Of a DNA stretch of 64,000 nucleotides, positions 25,975 to 35,429 are shown one piece after another (the stretch's first letter is position 1; each line of letters opens with the position of its first letter). Source of the DNA: Paenibacillus aceris (lineage in GTDB: Bacteria; Bacillota; Bacilli; Paenibacillales; NBRC-103111); assembly GCF_017874035.1 (NCBI RefSeq), contig NZ_JAGGKV010000012.1, positions 1-64,000 of the forward strand, written 5' to 3'. The position numbers were made by a program, and so were the translations under genes. Below the pieces are notes generated by a model that made no database searches, was not told where the DNA came from, and saw only the letters and a list, made by a program, of their open reading frames with translations.

Positions 25975-26991
25975 ATGAGTCGATTGAAAAAGTTATGGCG
26001 TCTGCTACCCCTTTTAGCGGTAATGACGTTCTTGCTAACCGGGTGTGGAGACCCAACTCTGTCTGCTTTACAGCCTAAGGGTCCTGTTGCATCAGAGCAG
26101 TTATTTTTGATGAAATTAAGTCTCTTTATCATGGTTTTTGTCGTAATTGTCGTATTTGCAATTTATGTGTATGTTTTGATCCGCTTTAGGAAACGCGAAG
26201 GCGACAACAGCATACCGAAACAAGTTGAAGGAAGCCACGTGCTTGAGATCATCTGGACTGTTGTTCCGATTCTCTTACTGTTAGTACTTGCGGTGCCAAC
26301 GGTATCCTACACATTCAAGCATTCAACGAACTATAACAAGGACAAAGCCGCCGTTCACGTCAAAGTCACTGCGCATCAATTCTGGTGGCAGTTCGAATAT
26401 CCGGATCTAGGCATCGCAACAGCCCAACAGCTTGTTGTGCCTAAGGATAAGATCATTGCTTTTGAGCTTATCTCCGCGGACGTTTCTCACGCATTCTGGG
26501 TACCATCCCTGGGCGGTAAAGTAGATACGAACCCTGGAATCTCCAATACGCTTTATTTGCAAGCCGATGAAATCGCTACATTCCAAGGTAGATGTACGGA
26601 GCTTTGCGGAGCTTCTCACGCTTTGATGAACTTCACGGTTGAATCGAAGAGTCAAGCTGATTTCGACTCATGGGTAGCGAAAATGAAAGCACCTGCAACT
26701 GTGCCGGCAACTGCACAGAAGGGTGAAGAACTTTTCAAAGAAAATTGCATGTCATGTCACGCTGTTACAGCTAATGGGCCTGGTGTTGCTCCGAACCTCA
26801 AAGGCTTCGCAGACCGCGATACGCTTGCAGGTATTCTAGAACACACTCCTGAGAAAATGGCGTTGTGGATACATAATCCTCAAGAACAGAAACCAGGCAA
26901 CAAAATGCCTGCATTCGGTAAAAGCGCAGGCGGCAAGCTTGACGACGCCCAAATTAACGATATCGTTCAGTACTTACAGACTTTGAAATAA
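25975..26991 (+). CDS. ctaC: caa3 cytochrome c oxidase subunit II with fused cytochrome c
   Basis: A 338-residue lipoprotein (lipobox LLTGC, Cys24) with two membrane helices, the CuA domain and a C-terminal cytochrome c domain. CuA ligands are visible in CTELCGASHALM (Cys207, Cys211, His215, Met218). The haem site is CMSCH (Cys258, Cys261, His262) with a later Met (KMPAF). It takes electrons from cytochrome c or menaquinol-linked donors into the oxidase. First gene of ctaCDEFG-ctaM. The heme A synthesis genes ctaA and ctaB, which precede ctaC in Bacillus subtilis, are absent here. Confidence 0.97.
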   Translation: MSRLKKLWRLLPLLAVMTFLLTGCGDPTLSALQPKGPVASEQLFLMKLSLFIMVFVVIVVFAIYVYVLIRFRKREGDNSIPKQVEGSHVLEIIWTVVPILLLLVLAVPTVSYTFKHSTNYNKDKAAVHVKVTAHQFWWQFEYPDLGIATAQQLVVPKDKIIAFELISADVSHAFWVPSLGGKVDTNPGISNTLYLQADEIATFQGRCTELCGASHALMNFTVESKSQADFDSWVAKMKAPATVPATAQKGEELFKENCMSCHAVTANGPGVAPNLKGFADRDTLAGILEHTPEKMALWIHNPQEQKPGNKMPAFGKSAGGKLDDAQINDIVQYLQTLK

Positions 26992-27018
26992 ACTTCTCAG
27001 GTAAAGGAGGTTAATACG

Positions 27019-28890
27019 TTGGCTCACTCTCATCCAGTAAAAAAACATACCGGTCTAATGGATTGGCTTACAACAGTCGATCATAAGAAAATCGGTATCC
27101 TGTACTTACTAGCGGGCGGGTTCTTCTTCCTCGTAGGAGGACTCGAAGCCATTCTGATTCGGATTCAGCTCGCTTATCCCGATCAACACATTTTTATCGG
27201 CGATTCATTTAACCAATTAACAACGATGCACGGAACAACGATGATTTTCTTTGCGGCGATGCCGGTTATCTTCGCTTTTATGAATGCCATCGTTCCTCTA
27301 CAAATTGGTGCAAGGGACGTTGCGTTCCCATTCGTTAACTCACTTGGATTCTGGCTGTTCTTCTCGGGCGGCGTATTGATGAACACAAGTTGGTTCTTGG
27401 GTGGAGCACCGGATGCCGGTTGGACTGGGTACGCACCATTGTCCTCGATTACCGACAGCAGTTGGGGGCAAACACTCCAGAATAACCTGCAAGGTACAGA
27501 TTTCTATGTACTAGGTTTGCAAATTGCCGGTATCGGTACACTTATCGGGGGGATTAACTTCCTCGTTACCATTATTAACATGCGTGCACCTGGTCTTACG
27601 TATATGCGTTTACCAATGTTCACATGGGCAGCATTCATCACTTCCGGTTTGATCGTTCTTGCATTCCCTGCAATTACGGTTGCGCTTGTTGAGCTTATGT
27701 TTGACCGTGTCTTTGGCGGAGCATTCTTCGATGCAGCCAGAGGCGGTAACAACGTACTATGGGAGCATCTATTCTGGATTTTCGGGCACCCCGAAGTTTA
27801 CATTCTGATTCTTCCTGCATTCGGTATCATTTCTGAGATCGTTTCAACGTTCTCCAAAAAACGTCTTTTCGGATACAGCTCCATGGTCTTCGCAACTGTG
27901 TTAATCGGTTTCTTGGGCTTCATGGTTTGGGTTCACCATATGTTTACAACAGGCTTGGGTCCGGTTGCTAACTCGATCTTCTCGATTGCAACAATGGCGA
28001 TTGCCGTTCCTACAGGTGTTAAAATCTTTAACTGGTTGTTCACCCTTTGGGGAGGACAAATCCGTTTCACAACAGCTAATATTTTCGCAACGGCTTTCAT
28101 CCCGACTTTCGTTATGGGTGGAACAACAGGGGTTATGCTTGCGATTCCTGCAGCAGACTTCCAGTACCACGATACGTATTTCGTAGTTGCTCACTTTCAC
28201 TATGTTATCGTTGGTGGTCTAGTTCTTGGTTTGTTCGCAGGTCTGTACTACTGGTGGCCGAAAATGTTTGGTCGTATGTTGAACGAAGGACTTGGTAAAT
28301 TACATTTCTGGTTGTTCTTCATCGGTTTCCACCTAACATTCTTCCCGCAGCATTTCTTGGGTCTTATGGGTATGCCGCGTCGTGTATTTACATACCAACC
28401 AGGGTATGATCTTGAAGTGGGTAACTTGATCTCTACGGTCGGTGCTTTCTTCATGGGTATCGGTACAATCGTATTCCTTATCAACATTATTGCAACAGCA
28501 AGAAAACCGGTTACGGCTCTTGCAGATCCATGGGATGGCCGTACTTTGGAATGGTCGATTCCATCACCTGCACCGGAGTATAACTTCAAACAAACGCCGC
28601 TTGTTCGCGGATATGATGCACTTTGGAAAGAAAAAATGTCTGGTAATAAACAAATGACTCCGGCAGAACCGGTTGGTTCGATTCATATGCCGTCAGCATC
28701 CATATTGCCGCTAGTTATGTCCGTTGGCTTGTTCATTGCAGGTTTTGGTTTCATGTACAGAAACTACTATGTAGCTGGCGCGGGTCTGGCTGTTACATTA
28801 ATCGCTATGTTCTTACGCTCGGTATACGACGATCACGGTTGGCATATTGAACCGGAAGAACTTGAAGATGACAAGGGGGTAAAGGCATGA
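27019..28890 (+). CDS. ctaD: Cytochrome c oxidase subunit I
   Basis: The 623-residue catalytic subunit, which reduces oxygen and pumps protons. Key text: TTMHGTTMIFF (haem a ligand His), WIFGHPEVYILILPAFG (CuB His and the cross-linked Tyr), MVWVHHMFTTG (CuB histidines), and VAHFHYVIVGG (haem a and a3 ligands). TTG start after AAAGGAGG. Two C-terminal helices beyond the core are usual for the Bacillales enzyme. The next gene overlaps by four bases. Confidence 0.98.
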   Translation: MAHSHPVKKHTGLMDWLTTVDHKKIGILYLLAGGFFFLVGGLEAILIRIQLAYPDQHIFIGDSFNQLTTMHGTTMIFFAAMPVIFAFMNAIVPLQIGARDVAFPFVNSLGFWLFFSGGVLMNTSWFLGGAPDAGWTGYAPLSSITDSSWGQTLQNNLQGTDFYVLGLQIAGIGTLIGGINFLVTIINMRAPGLTYMRLPMFTWAAFITSGLIVLAFPAITVALVELMFDRVFGGAFFDAARGGNNVLWEHLFWIFGHPEVYILILPAFGIISEIVSTFSKKRLFGYSSMVFATVLIGFLGFMVWVHHMFTTGLGPVANSIFSIATMAIAVPTGVKIFNWLFTLWGGQIRFTTANIFATAFIPTFVMGGTTGVMLAIPAADFQYHDTYFVVAHFHYVIVGGLVLGLFAGLYYWWPKMFGRMLNEGLGKLHFWLFFIGFHLTFFPQHFLGLMGMPRRVFTYQPGYDLEVGNLISTVGAFFMGIGTIVFLINIIATARKPVTALADPWDGRTLEWSIPSPAPEYNFKQTPLVRGYDALWKEKMSGNKQMTPAEPVGSIHMPSASILPLVMSVGLFIAGFGFMYRNYYVAGAGLAVTLIAMFLRSVYDDHGWHIEPEELEDDKGVKA

Positions 28891-29501
28891 GTACTCATCA
28901 TACGGGCGCACTGCCTGCTAATCCGGAAACGGCTACCCTCGAAGGGAAAAATAAGGTCCTCGGATTCTGGTTATTCCTTGGCGCCGAGGTTGTATTATTC
29001 GGTTGCTTGTTCGCGACTTACATCGCGCTTCGCAACTCTGTTCCTGACGGTCCAACAGCGGATGAAATTTTCAAGCTCAAAACAGTGGGCTGGTCAACCT
29101 TCATCCTCTTAACAAGTAGTTTAACAAGCGTGTTCGCGATCATCGCGATGCACAAACAGAAGCTGGGACAATTGTTATTCTGGCTACTGATCACGGTATT
29201 GTTTGGTCTTTCGTTCTTGGGTCTTGAGATTTATGAGTTCGTTGAATATGTCCACGAGGGTCATAAATTTACAACAAGTGCTTTCTCAACTTCGTTCTAT
29301 ACGCTAGTTGGTTTCCATGGAGCGCACGTTGCATTCGGTATTTGCTGGATTACCCTGTTGATTCTGCAAGGACTCAAAAAGGGTCTTACCGTTGTTACAG
29401 CACCAAAGTTCTACGTAGCAGCGTTGTACTGGCACTTTATCGACTTAGTCTGGGTATTTATCTTCACAGTCGTTTATCTGATGGGGAAGGTGGGTCACTA
29501 A
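28887..29501 (+). CDS. ctaE: Cytochrome c oxidase subunit III
   Basis: A 204-residue membrane protein with five helices. Typical stretches are KVLGFWLFLGAEVVLFGCLFATYIALRN and FYTLVGFHGAHVAFGICWI, plus ALYWHFIDLVWVFIFTVVYL. It stabilises the proton-pumping core. Its start overlaps the stop of ctaD (ATGA) and ctaF follows after one base. Confidence 0.96.
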   Translation: MSTHHTGALPANPETATLEGKNKVLGFWLFLGAEVVLFGCLFATYIALRNSVPDGPTADEIFKLKTVGWSTFILLTSSLTSVFAIIAMHKQKLGQLLFWLLITVLFGLSFLGLEIYEFVEYVHEGHKFTTSAFSTSFYTLVGFHGAHVAFGICWITLLILQGLKKGLTVVTAPKFYVAALYWHFIDLVWVFIFTVVYLMGKVGH

Positions 29502-29502
29502 G

Positions 29503-29820
29503 ATGAGCAGCAATTCTCATGATACACACGCACCTAGCAAAAGAGTAAAGCATGAATCTCCATTGAACCACTACTTGTCTTACATTATCTCGATCTTGCT
29601 GACAATGCTTGCATTCGCAGTTGTGCTCTACGGAGACCTAGATCGTTCGTTTATTCTAATCTTCATCGTAACTTTGGCGCTTGTGCAAGCTGTTATCCAG
29701 TTGTTCTTCTGGATGCACGCCAAAGAAAGAGGACACTTATTCCCGCTAATCTTTCTTGCGGGCGGGGCTTTCGTAGCTCTGACTGGTGTTATTACAGCCG
29801 TATATTGGATGTGGTGGTAA
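29503..29820 (+). CDS. ctaF: Cytochrome c oxidase subunit IV (CtaF)
   Basis: A 105-residue protein with three membrane helices (YIISILLTMLAFAVVLY, ILIFIVTLALVQAVIQLFFWMH, FPLIFLAGGAFVALTGVITAVYW) and a hydrophilic N-terminus, as in the COX4-prokaryotic family. It is the fourth structural subunit of the caa3 oxidase. Confidence 0.93.
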   Translation: MSSNSHDTHAPSKRVKHESPLNHYLSYIISILLTMLAFAVVLYGDLDRSFILIFIVTLALVQAVIQLFFWMHAKERGHLFPLIFLAGGAFVALTGVITAVYWMWW

Positions 29821-29828
29821 GCCACCCT

Positions 29829-29870
29829 GAAGAGGCAACTTTGTCTAGGCAAAGTGCCTCCTCTTTTTTT
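29829..29870 (+). terminator. Terminator-like hairpin between ctaF and ctaG
   Basis: GAGGCAACTTTG pairs with CAAAGTGCCTC, followed by CTCTTTTTTT. It sits inside the operon between structural genes and assembly genes, so it probably lets only part of the transcripts reach ctaG and ctaM. Confidence 0.8.
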
Positions 29871-29901
29871 AGCATGAGTTGAAAGGAGAAAGAGATCAGC
29901 T

Positions 29902-30759
29902 ATGAGCCAAATTGGTGGATTTTTCGAGTTGTGGAATCCGGTATTACTGTTGGTGATCGTCGTTGTTGGATATATATATCGTCGCTTTGTCGCTAAGGGG
30001 AAAGGGAACTCCACAGATGTTGAGCCAGTTTCGGCTTCGCAGCAGATCTCTTTCTACGTTGGACTTGCTTTGTTTTATATAGGTCAAGGGAGTCCGATCA
30101 ACTATATCGGCCATCACTACTTATTCAGTATGCATATGCTGCAGCAAACCATCCTGTATTTAATCGTACCTATCTGTATTTGGCTTGGTACACCGGCGTG
30201 GATGATGCGTTCAATTATGAAAATTACCGTGATTCGCGCTATATTCTCATTTTTTACTCGACCGTTGATTGCTCTGTTCCTGTTTAACATGCTCTTTTCC
30301 ATTTATCATATGCCTATGGTTATGGATTACTTAATGATAAATGATTTGCCGCTCTTCGGTTATCATACGATGCTGCTGTTCACTGCTTTTATGATGTGGT
30401 TCCCTGTTTTTTGCCCGCTACCTGAGATGAACCGCTTGAATGACTTAAAGAAGATGGCTTACATTTTTGGTAATGGGGTTTTGCTGACACCAGCCTGTGC
30501 GCTCATTATTTTCGCGGATACGATCATTTATGACATGTACGCGAATGTAACCGTACCCTTCGCCCATTTATCACCTCTTGATGATCAACAACTGGGTGGT
30601 GTTCTGATGAAGATGATCCAGGAAGTCGTTTATGGAGCAACGCTTGCGTATATTTTCTTCCGGTGGTATCGCAGAGAGCGCAAGGAAGAAAACGATATGG
30701 AGCTCATGGAGACACAAGAGGGTTTGAATAATCAAGGCGGGAATTGGAATCGCGCTTAG
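29902..30759 (+). CDS. ctaG: Cytochrome c oxidase assembly factor CtaG
   Basis: A 285-residue protein with about seven membrane helices of the caa3_CtaG family, needed for delivering copper to the oxidase. Recognisable segments: QGSPINYIGHHYLFSMHMLQQTILYLIVP, IYHMPMVMDYLM and the closing QLGGVLMKMIQEVVYG. The His- and Met-rich helices fit copper binding. GAAAGGAG lies upstream. It is separated from ctaF by a terminator-like hairpin. Confidence 0.94.
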   Translation: MSQIGGFFELWNPVLLLVIVVVGYIYRRFVAKGKGNSTDVEPVSASQQISFYVGLALFYIGQGSPINYIGHHYLFSMHMLQQTILYLIVPICIWLGTPAWMMRSIMKITVIRAIFSFFTRPLIALFLFNMLFSIYHMPMVMDYLMINDLPLFGYHTMLLFTAFMMWFPVFCPLPEMNRLNDLKKMAYIFGNGVLLTPACALIIFADTIIYDMYANVTVPFAHLSPLDDQQLGGVLMKMIQEVVYGATLAYIFFRWYRRERKEENDMELMETQEGLNNQGGNWNRA

Positions 30760-30777
30760 GAGAAAGGATTTAGGGAG

Positions 30778-31233
30778 ATGCACATTTTACCAACGATTTC
30801 TACGATGTTTATCGTGATTAGCGCCATTTTTGTCGGCTTCGGCTGGTATCATATTGTGAAAGGGAACCGGGAAACTCATCAAAAGTTGATGGTCCTTGGG
30901 GCAATTTTCGCACTGGCGTTCTTCATCATCTATATGTCACGTACGTTGTTTGAGGGCAATACCTCTTTTGGCGGACCTGAGAGTTTGAAGCTGCCGTATC
31001 ATCTATTTTTATTTTTCCATATTGCCTTAGCTACAGTGGGTGGTGTTCTCGGATTAGTGACACTTTGGTTCGCCTACAAAAACAAGTTTCTCAAGCATAA
31101 AAAAATTGGCCGAGTAGCGGCAATTGTATGGCTCCTTACCGCGCCAACTGGTGTTTTGGTTTATGTTTTGCTTTACTTGATGTACCCAGGCGGAACGACG
31201 AAGCCAGTTATTGATGCTATATTCGGTTTATAA
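30778..31233 (+). CDS. ctaM: DUF420 membrane protein, CtaM/YozB family
   Basis: A 151-residue protein with four membrane helices (HILPTISTMFIVISAIFVGFGW..., HQKLMVLGAIFALAFFIIYMSRTLFEG, LFLFFHIALATVGGVLGLVTLW). CtaM is required for assembly of haem A-type oxidases in Staphylococcus aureus. Its place 18 bases after ctaG supports the same role. It ends the operon. Confidence 0.88.
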   Translation: MHILPTISTMFIVISAIFVGFGWYHIVKGNRETHQKLMVLGAIFALAFFIIYMSRTLFEGNTSFGGPESLKLPYHLFLFFHIALATVGGVLGLVTLWFAYKNKFLKHKKIGRVAAIVWLLTAPTGVLVYVLLYLMYPGGTTKPVIDAIFGL

Positions 31234-31234
31234 A

Positions 31235-31279
31235 AAGAAGCTGAACGTGTGAAGCACTCACATGGTTCAGCTTTTTTTA
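31235..31279 (+). terminator. Terminator of the cta operon
   Basis: AAGCTGAACGTGTG pairs with CACATGGTTCAGCTT, followed by a T-run. Immediately after ctaM. Confidence 0.88.
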
Positions 31280-31329
31280 TTAGTGTTATTGTAAGATTTT
31301 ACAAGGTGACGGGCGCGTGATTTTTCAGT

Positions 31330-31359
31330 ACCCTAAAATAATCAAATTAAGTTAGGGGT
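31330..31359 (+). promoter_or_regulatory. Inverted repeat overlapping the ribosome site of the symporter gene
   Basis: ACCCTAA pairs with TTAGGGGT (one bulge). The right arm contains the only purine-rich candidate ribosome site before the ATG at 31373, so the stem could hide it. Confidence 0.3.
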
Positions 31360-31372
31360 TTATTAGACACTC

Positions 31373-32743
31373 ATGAGCAATATTCAGACATCATCTCAAG
31401 CATCAAGTAAGAAAACAGGGACGGTAGAGCGTTTTACTTCAACCGGCTTTATTTTGGCTGCAATCGGCAGCTCGGTAGGACTCGGCAACATGTGGAAGTT
31501 TCCCTACATAACGGGGAAGCATGGGGGCGCGGCTTTTTTCCTTTTGTTCATCGTTTGCTTAATTATTGTAGGATTGCCGATTTTGCTTGCAGAAATGACC
31601 ATTGGCCGCGGAGGCAGGGGTAACGCTTCGGTATCATTTTTTAATTTGACCGGTAAAAAGTATTGGGGGGCCTTCGGTCTACTCTCGATCCTTACCGCAT
31701 TCCTGATCATGTCTTATTATTCGGTAGTTGCGGGTTGGACGCTTCACTATACGGTAGAGTCGTTTACAGGACTTTTATTTCAAGAGGGTTCGGATTATAA
31801 AACCAAGTTTTTATCTTTCGCTTCAGGCTACTGGCCGATCTTCTGGCAAGCTGTTGTGATGCTGGTGACGGGCGGAATCATTGCGAAAGGAGTGTCCGGG
31901 GGAATCGAGAAGTTCAATAAAATTTTGATTCCGGGATTTCTGATTATTTTATTAGTGCTGATGGTTCGTTCGCTTACGCTCCCAGGGGCGGCAGAAGGAG
32001 TATCGTTTTTCTTGAAGCCTGACTTCTCCAAACTGGACGCAGAGTCTGCACTTGTTGCATTGGGGCATGCCTTTTTCTCCTTATCGTTAGGAATGGGCTG
32101 TATGTTGACCTATGGATCGTATGTGGATAAAAGACAATCACTTGGCGCGGCAACACTTGCGATTGGATTCGGTGATTTGGTGTACGCCTTCATTGCCGGA
32201 CTGGTTATTTTTCCAACGGTTTTCTCCTATGGTCTTCAGCCAAGTGAAGGTGTGGGCTTGGCGTTCATGGCGCTGCCTGCGGCGTTTTCGCAAATGCCGT
32301 TTGGCTTTTTCTTCGGAGGATTATTCTTCTTACTGCTGGCTATTGCAGCACTGACTTCAGCGATTTCTATCTTAGAGGTTCCCGTCGCTTACGCTATGCA
32401 TAAATGGCAGTGGAGCCGTAAAAAATCGGCAGTAATTCTATCCGTACTTTGCTTCCTGGTAGGAGTACCCTCAGGACTTTCCGTCGGAGGTGTTCTAGGA
32501 GATTTCCATCCTGGCGGAAAAAATATTTTTGACTGGATGGATTTTGTTACATCGTATGTGCTCATGCCGTTTGGCGGCTTGGTTGTCACGCTGTTTACCG
32601 CTTATGCATGGAAAAAAGCCGGCGAAGAAGCTGGCTTGAAGGGCTTCTGGTATAAAGCTTGGATGTTTTTGCTTCGCATCGTAGCACCCGTTCTCATTGT
32701 TTTTGTGTTCTTGTATTCGGTAGGTTTAATTAAATTCTCTTAA
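31373..32743 (+). CDS. Sodium-dependent transporter of the NSS (SNF) family
   Basis: A 456-residue membrane protein with eleven to twelve helices. The N-terminal family signature is clear: FILAAIGSSVGLGNMWKFPYITGKHGGAAFF (sodium and substrate site in helix 1). Bacterial members take up amino acids with sodium (tryptophan in TnaT, leucine in LeuT); the substrate here is unknown. It is a single gene framed by terminators. The ribosome site is poor. Confidence 0.93.
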   Translation: MSNIQTSSQASSKKTGTVERFTSTGFILAAIGSSVGLGNMWKFPYITGKHGGAAFFLLFIVCLIIVGLPILLAEMTIGRGGRGNASVSFFNLTGKKYWGAFGLLSILTAFLIMSYYSVVAGWTLHYTVESFTGLLFQEGSDYKTKFLSFASGYWPIFWQAVVMLVTGGIIAKGVSGGIEKFNKILIPGFLIILLVLMVRSLTLPGAAEGVSFFLKPDFSKLDAESALVALGHAFFSLSLGMGCMLTYGSYVDKRQSLGAATLAIGFGDLVYAFIAGLVIFPTVFSYGLQPSEGVGLAFMALPAAFSQMPFGFFFGGLFFLLLAIAALTSAISILEVPVAYAMHKWQWSRKKSAVILSVLCFLVGVPSGLSVGGVLGDFHPGGKNIFDWMDFVTSYVLMPFGGLVVTLFTAYAWKKAGEEAGLKGFWYKAWMFLLRIVAPVLIVFVFLYSVGLIKFS

Positions 32744-32753
32744 GTTGTACGTT

Positions 32754-32793
32754 GAAGGCAAAAGACAGCACTTGCGCTGCTTTTGTCTTCTTT
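32754..32793 (+). terminator. Terminator after the NSS transporter gene
   Basis: GAAGGCAAAAGACAGC pairs with GCTGCTTTTGTCTTC (one bulged A) around ACTTGC, followed by TTTGCATTTCTTTT. Confidence 0.85.
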
Positions 32794-32872
32794 GCATTTC
32801 TTTTATTTTCCAAATTCATGTAAACTAGTCATAGGCAGCAAGCAAATCCGAAAAGAAAGGTAGGTTCAGAAC

Positions 32873-33778
32873 ATGATATACCCGCTTTCGGTAGAAAATG
32901 TTTCGAAGCAGTACGGTGAGAAGACAGCTGTGAACGCCATCAACCTTCAAGTACAGCAGGGAGAGATTTATGGTCTCCTTGGTGCCAATGGTGCTGGGAA
33001 AACGACAACGATGCGAATGGTTCTTGGCCTCATTTATCCTGATCAAGGAAATATCTTGTGGAAAGGGCAGGAGTATCGCGAAGAGCTGAAGAGGCTCATG
33101 GGCTACTTGCCGGAAGAGCGAGGCTTATATCCAAAAATTAAAGTGAGCGAGCAAATCATATATTTAGGTGAGCTTCGCGGCCTATCCCGTAAGCAGGCGG
33201 AGTCAGGGCTGAAGGCTTGGCTGGATCGATTTGAAGTGCCGGAGTACTACAATAAGAAAGTAGAGGAGCTGTCCAAAGGGAATCAGCAGAAGATTCAATT
33301 TATCGCTGCCGTCATTCACAATCCTGAAATTTTGATACTGGATGAGGCCTTTAGCGGACTTGACCCGGTAAATGTGGAACTGCTGAAAACGACGGTGAAA
33401 AGCTTGCGCGATGAGGGGAAAACGATTCTTTTTTCAAGCCATCGCATGGACCATGTGGAGGAGCTGTGTGAGCATATTTGCATTCTTCATCGCTCCAATA
33501 CGATTTTGCAAGGGAGCTTGAAGGAAATTAAATCGGCGTTTCCAAAAGAGAAAATCATCCTGCAAACCGAACAGCCCATTGAGGGCTTGGAGCAGCTCCC
33601 GGGCATCAAGGCTGTGGAAAGGCAGCTGAATGGGTATCAGATCCGAATCGATTCAACTGCTGATTCGCAGCAGATTTTAAGGTATGCGATGGAGCAGTCC
33701 GATATCCGGCGATTTCAAATCATGGAGCCCACGCTAAACGAAATCTTTATTCAAAAGGTGGGGAAGGCACATGAATAG
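32873..33778 (+). CDS. ABC exporter ATPase, NatA-like
   Basis: A 301-residue ATPase: Walker A GANGAGKTT (Lys43), Q-loop region MGYLPEERGLYP, signature LSKGNQQKI, Walker B ILILDEAFSGLDP and H-loop SSH. The YLPEERGLYP text and the C-terminal domain are those of the NatA/YhaQ group of ABC-2 exporters (sodium or peptide efflux). It overlaps its permease by eight bases. Confidence 0.92.
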   Translation: MIYPLSVENVSKQYGEKTAVNAINLQVQQGEIYGLLGANGAGKTTTMRMVLGLIYPDQGNILWKGQEYREELKRLMGYLPEERGLYPKIKVSEQIIYLGELRGLSRKQAESGLKAWLDRFEVPEYYNKKVEELSKGNQQKIQFIAAVIHNPEILILDEAFSGLDPVNVELLKTTVKSLRDEGKTILFSSHRMDHVEELCEHICILHRSNTILQGSLKEIKSAFPKEKIILQTEQPIEGLEQLPGIKAVERQLNGYQIRIDSTADSQQILRYAMEQSDIRRFQIMEPTLNEIFIQKVGKAHE

Positions 33779-35057
33779 TACATGGACTGTTGTAAAGTTT
33801 ACCTATTTGAGCCGCTTTCGTTCCAAATCATTTCGTGTAATGAGTCTGATTCTCATTGTACTCTTATCCGTTCTCATTCATCTGCCAACCATTATGAGTA
33901 AGCTCTCCTCCCATGAGGCGACGAAAATCGGCGTGTTCGCGGGGAAGCAAGCGATGGTTGCAGAGAAGTTGGCTGCTTTTTATAATACACAGGCGAACCC
34001 GGAAATTGTCATCATTCCCTTGCAAGATGCAGGAAGCGCTGCTGCGAATGAAGCCCTTGCTAAGCAGCAAATAGCGGACAAAAAGATCAAGGGATATCTA
34101 GAGTTTACGGATACAGCCGTAGCCGGATTCCCCAAAGCTATTTATAAATCCGAAGGGACGATGGAGTTTTCGCTCAAAAACAAGCTTCAAACCGCCCTTC
34201 AGCTGGTCAAGACCGATGTAGCTTTGCAAGGAGCCGGAATCGCTCCCGATCAAAAGGCTAACATGCAAGCCCCGGTCTCCTTAGAAACCGTGCAGATTTT
34301 GATGAACAATGAAGGAGCTGCTGGCAAAACGGAATCGCAAATGGTGATGTCCTATGCGCTCGTGTATGTCATGCTGTTCATGCTGTATATGGGCGTCATC
34401 GGCTTCGGCAATATGGTGGCCATGGAAATAACCGCCGAGAAGAGCTCACGGGTTATGGAGCTGCTCATCACAAGCGTCTCACCGCTCAAGCAAATGTTTG
34501 GCAAAATCGTTGGAATCTGCTTGCTCGCGCTGACGCAGATTGCGCTCTCCATCGCTGTAGGCGCTGTTAATTTAAGCTTATCAAGCAGCAGTAAGCTCGT
34601 CTCACAGCTTAACTTGAAGTGGGAGGATCTGCAGGTTTCCCTGATCGTTTATTTCTTGATCTTTTATCTCTTGGGCTTCTTCATTTATGCCACCGTTTTC
34701 GCCGCCGTTGGCTCGCTCGTGAGCCGCACGGAAGAGGTGGGGCAGGCGATTATGCCGGTGACGATGCTGATCGTAGCCGCCTTTATGATTGCGATCTTCG
34801 GATTAAACAATCCGAATGCGGGATTCGTCGTCACGATGTCATTCGTGCCCTTCTTTTCACCGCTGATCATGTTCCTGCGAATCGGCATGAGCTCCCCGGC
34901 GACATGGGAAATATGGCTGTCCATTGTCATTCAATTGGCTTCCATCGGTGCAATGGCTTGGGTTGCAGCTAAAATCTACCGTGCAGGCGTGCTTATGTAC
35001 GGCAAACGGCCTACATGGCGGGAGCTGCGCAAAGCGATGCGGGCGTATAGGGTTTAA
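33771..35057 (+). CDS. ABC-2 exporter permease, NatB/YhaP-like
   Basis: A 428-residue membrane protein: one N-terminal helix, a large extracellular domain (about residues 45-180), then five helices. The segment GNMVAMEITAEKSSRVMELLITSVSPLKQMFGKIVGI is typical of ABC-2 family permeases. It is the partner of the ATPase encoded just upstream; export substrate unknown (sodium or an antimicrobial by analogy). Confidence 0.9.
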   Translation: MNSTWTVVKFTYLSRFRSKSFRVMSLILIVLLSVLIHLPTIMSKLSSHEATKIGVFAGKQAMVAEKLAAFYNTQANPEIVIIPLQDAGSAAANEALAKQQIADKKIKGYLEFTDTAVAGFPKAIYKSEGTMEFSLKNKLQTALQLVKTDVALQGAGIAPDQKANMQAPVSLETVQILMNNEGAAGKTESQMVMSYALVYVMLFMLYMGVIGFGNMVAMEITAEKSSRVMELLITSVSPLKQMFGKIVGICLLALTQIALSIAVGAVNLSLSSSSKLVSQLNLKWEDLQVSLIVYFLIFYLLGFFIYATVFAAVGSLVSRTEEVGQAIMPVTMLIVAAFMIAIFGLNNPNAGFVVTMSFVPFFSPLIMFLRIGMSSPATWEIWLSIVIQLASIGAMAWVAAKIYRAGVLMYGKRPTWRELRKAMRAYRV

Positions 35058-35066
35058 ACATGTTTA

Positions 35067-35097
35067 GTACGTAGGCACCTTGTGCCTGCGTTTTTTT
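35067..35097 (+). terminator. Terminator of the NatAB-like operon
   Basis: ACGTAGGCAC and TGCCTGCGT pair around CTTG (one G-U type pair), followed by seven T. Confidence 0.88.
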
Positions 35098-35429
35098 ATG
35101 TTTTCAGGCTCGAGAGAAGCCACGATTACCTTAGAGGAACTAGAGGGCGCTATTTCACTGAAAACAGCCCTATGCCAAAGCTTGAGGGAACTATGGGCCG
35201 CTATTTCGCAATTGAGGACTGTATTTGGCTCAGTCAGCTGCAATAAGTCCCTGTAGTTCTCCTAAATCGTCAGAAGTTCGGATTTTTTGGCAAATAGGGG
35301 ATTGGTGTTCCGTTATGTAGGGAGACAATGAGCAACTGATTCAATAATATGGGAAATTTACTAATATTTAATATAAGATTCATGTGCATATGTTACTTTA
35401 GCCATAAATAATTTAAAAGGTTGTGGCTT
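35098..35429. other. Intergenic region with palindromic repeat and AT-rich leader
   Basis: The first 210 bases hold palindromic repeat copy D; the rest is very AT-rich (TAATATTTAATATAAG and similar) and runs into the ribosome site AAAAGG of the histidine kinase. No response regulator gene lies here, although one would be expected. Confidence 0.6.
35130..35310. repeat. Dispersed palindromic repeat, copy D
   Basis: Forward elements GGAACTAGAGGGCGCTATTT (near 35139) and GGGAACTATGGGCCGCTATT (near 35193) are followed by inverted ones (CAATAAGTCCCTGTAGTTCT near 35243 and AAATAGGGGATTGGTGTTCC near 35293). Same two-plus-two layout as copies B and C. Confidence 0.75.
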
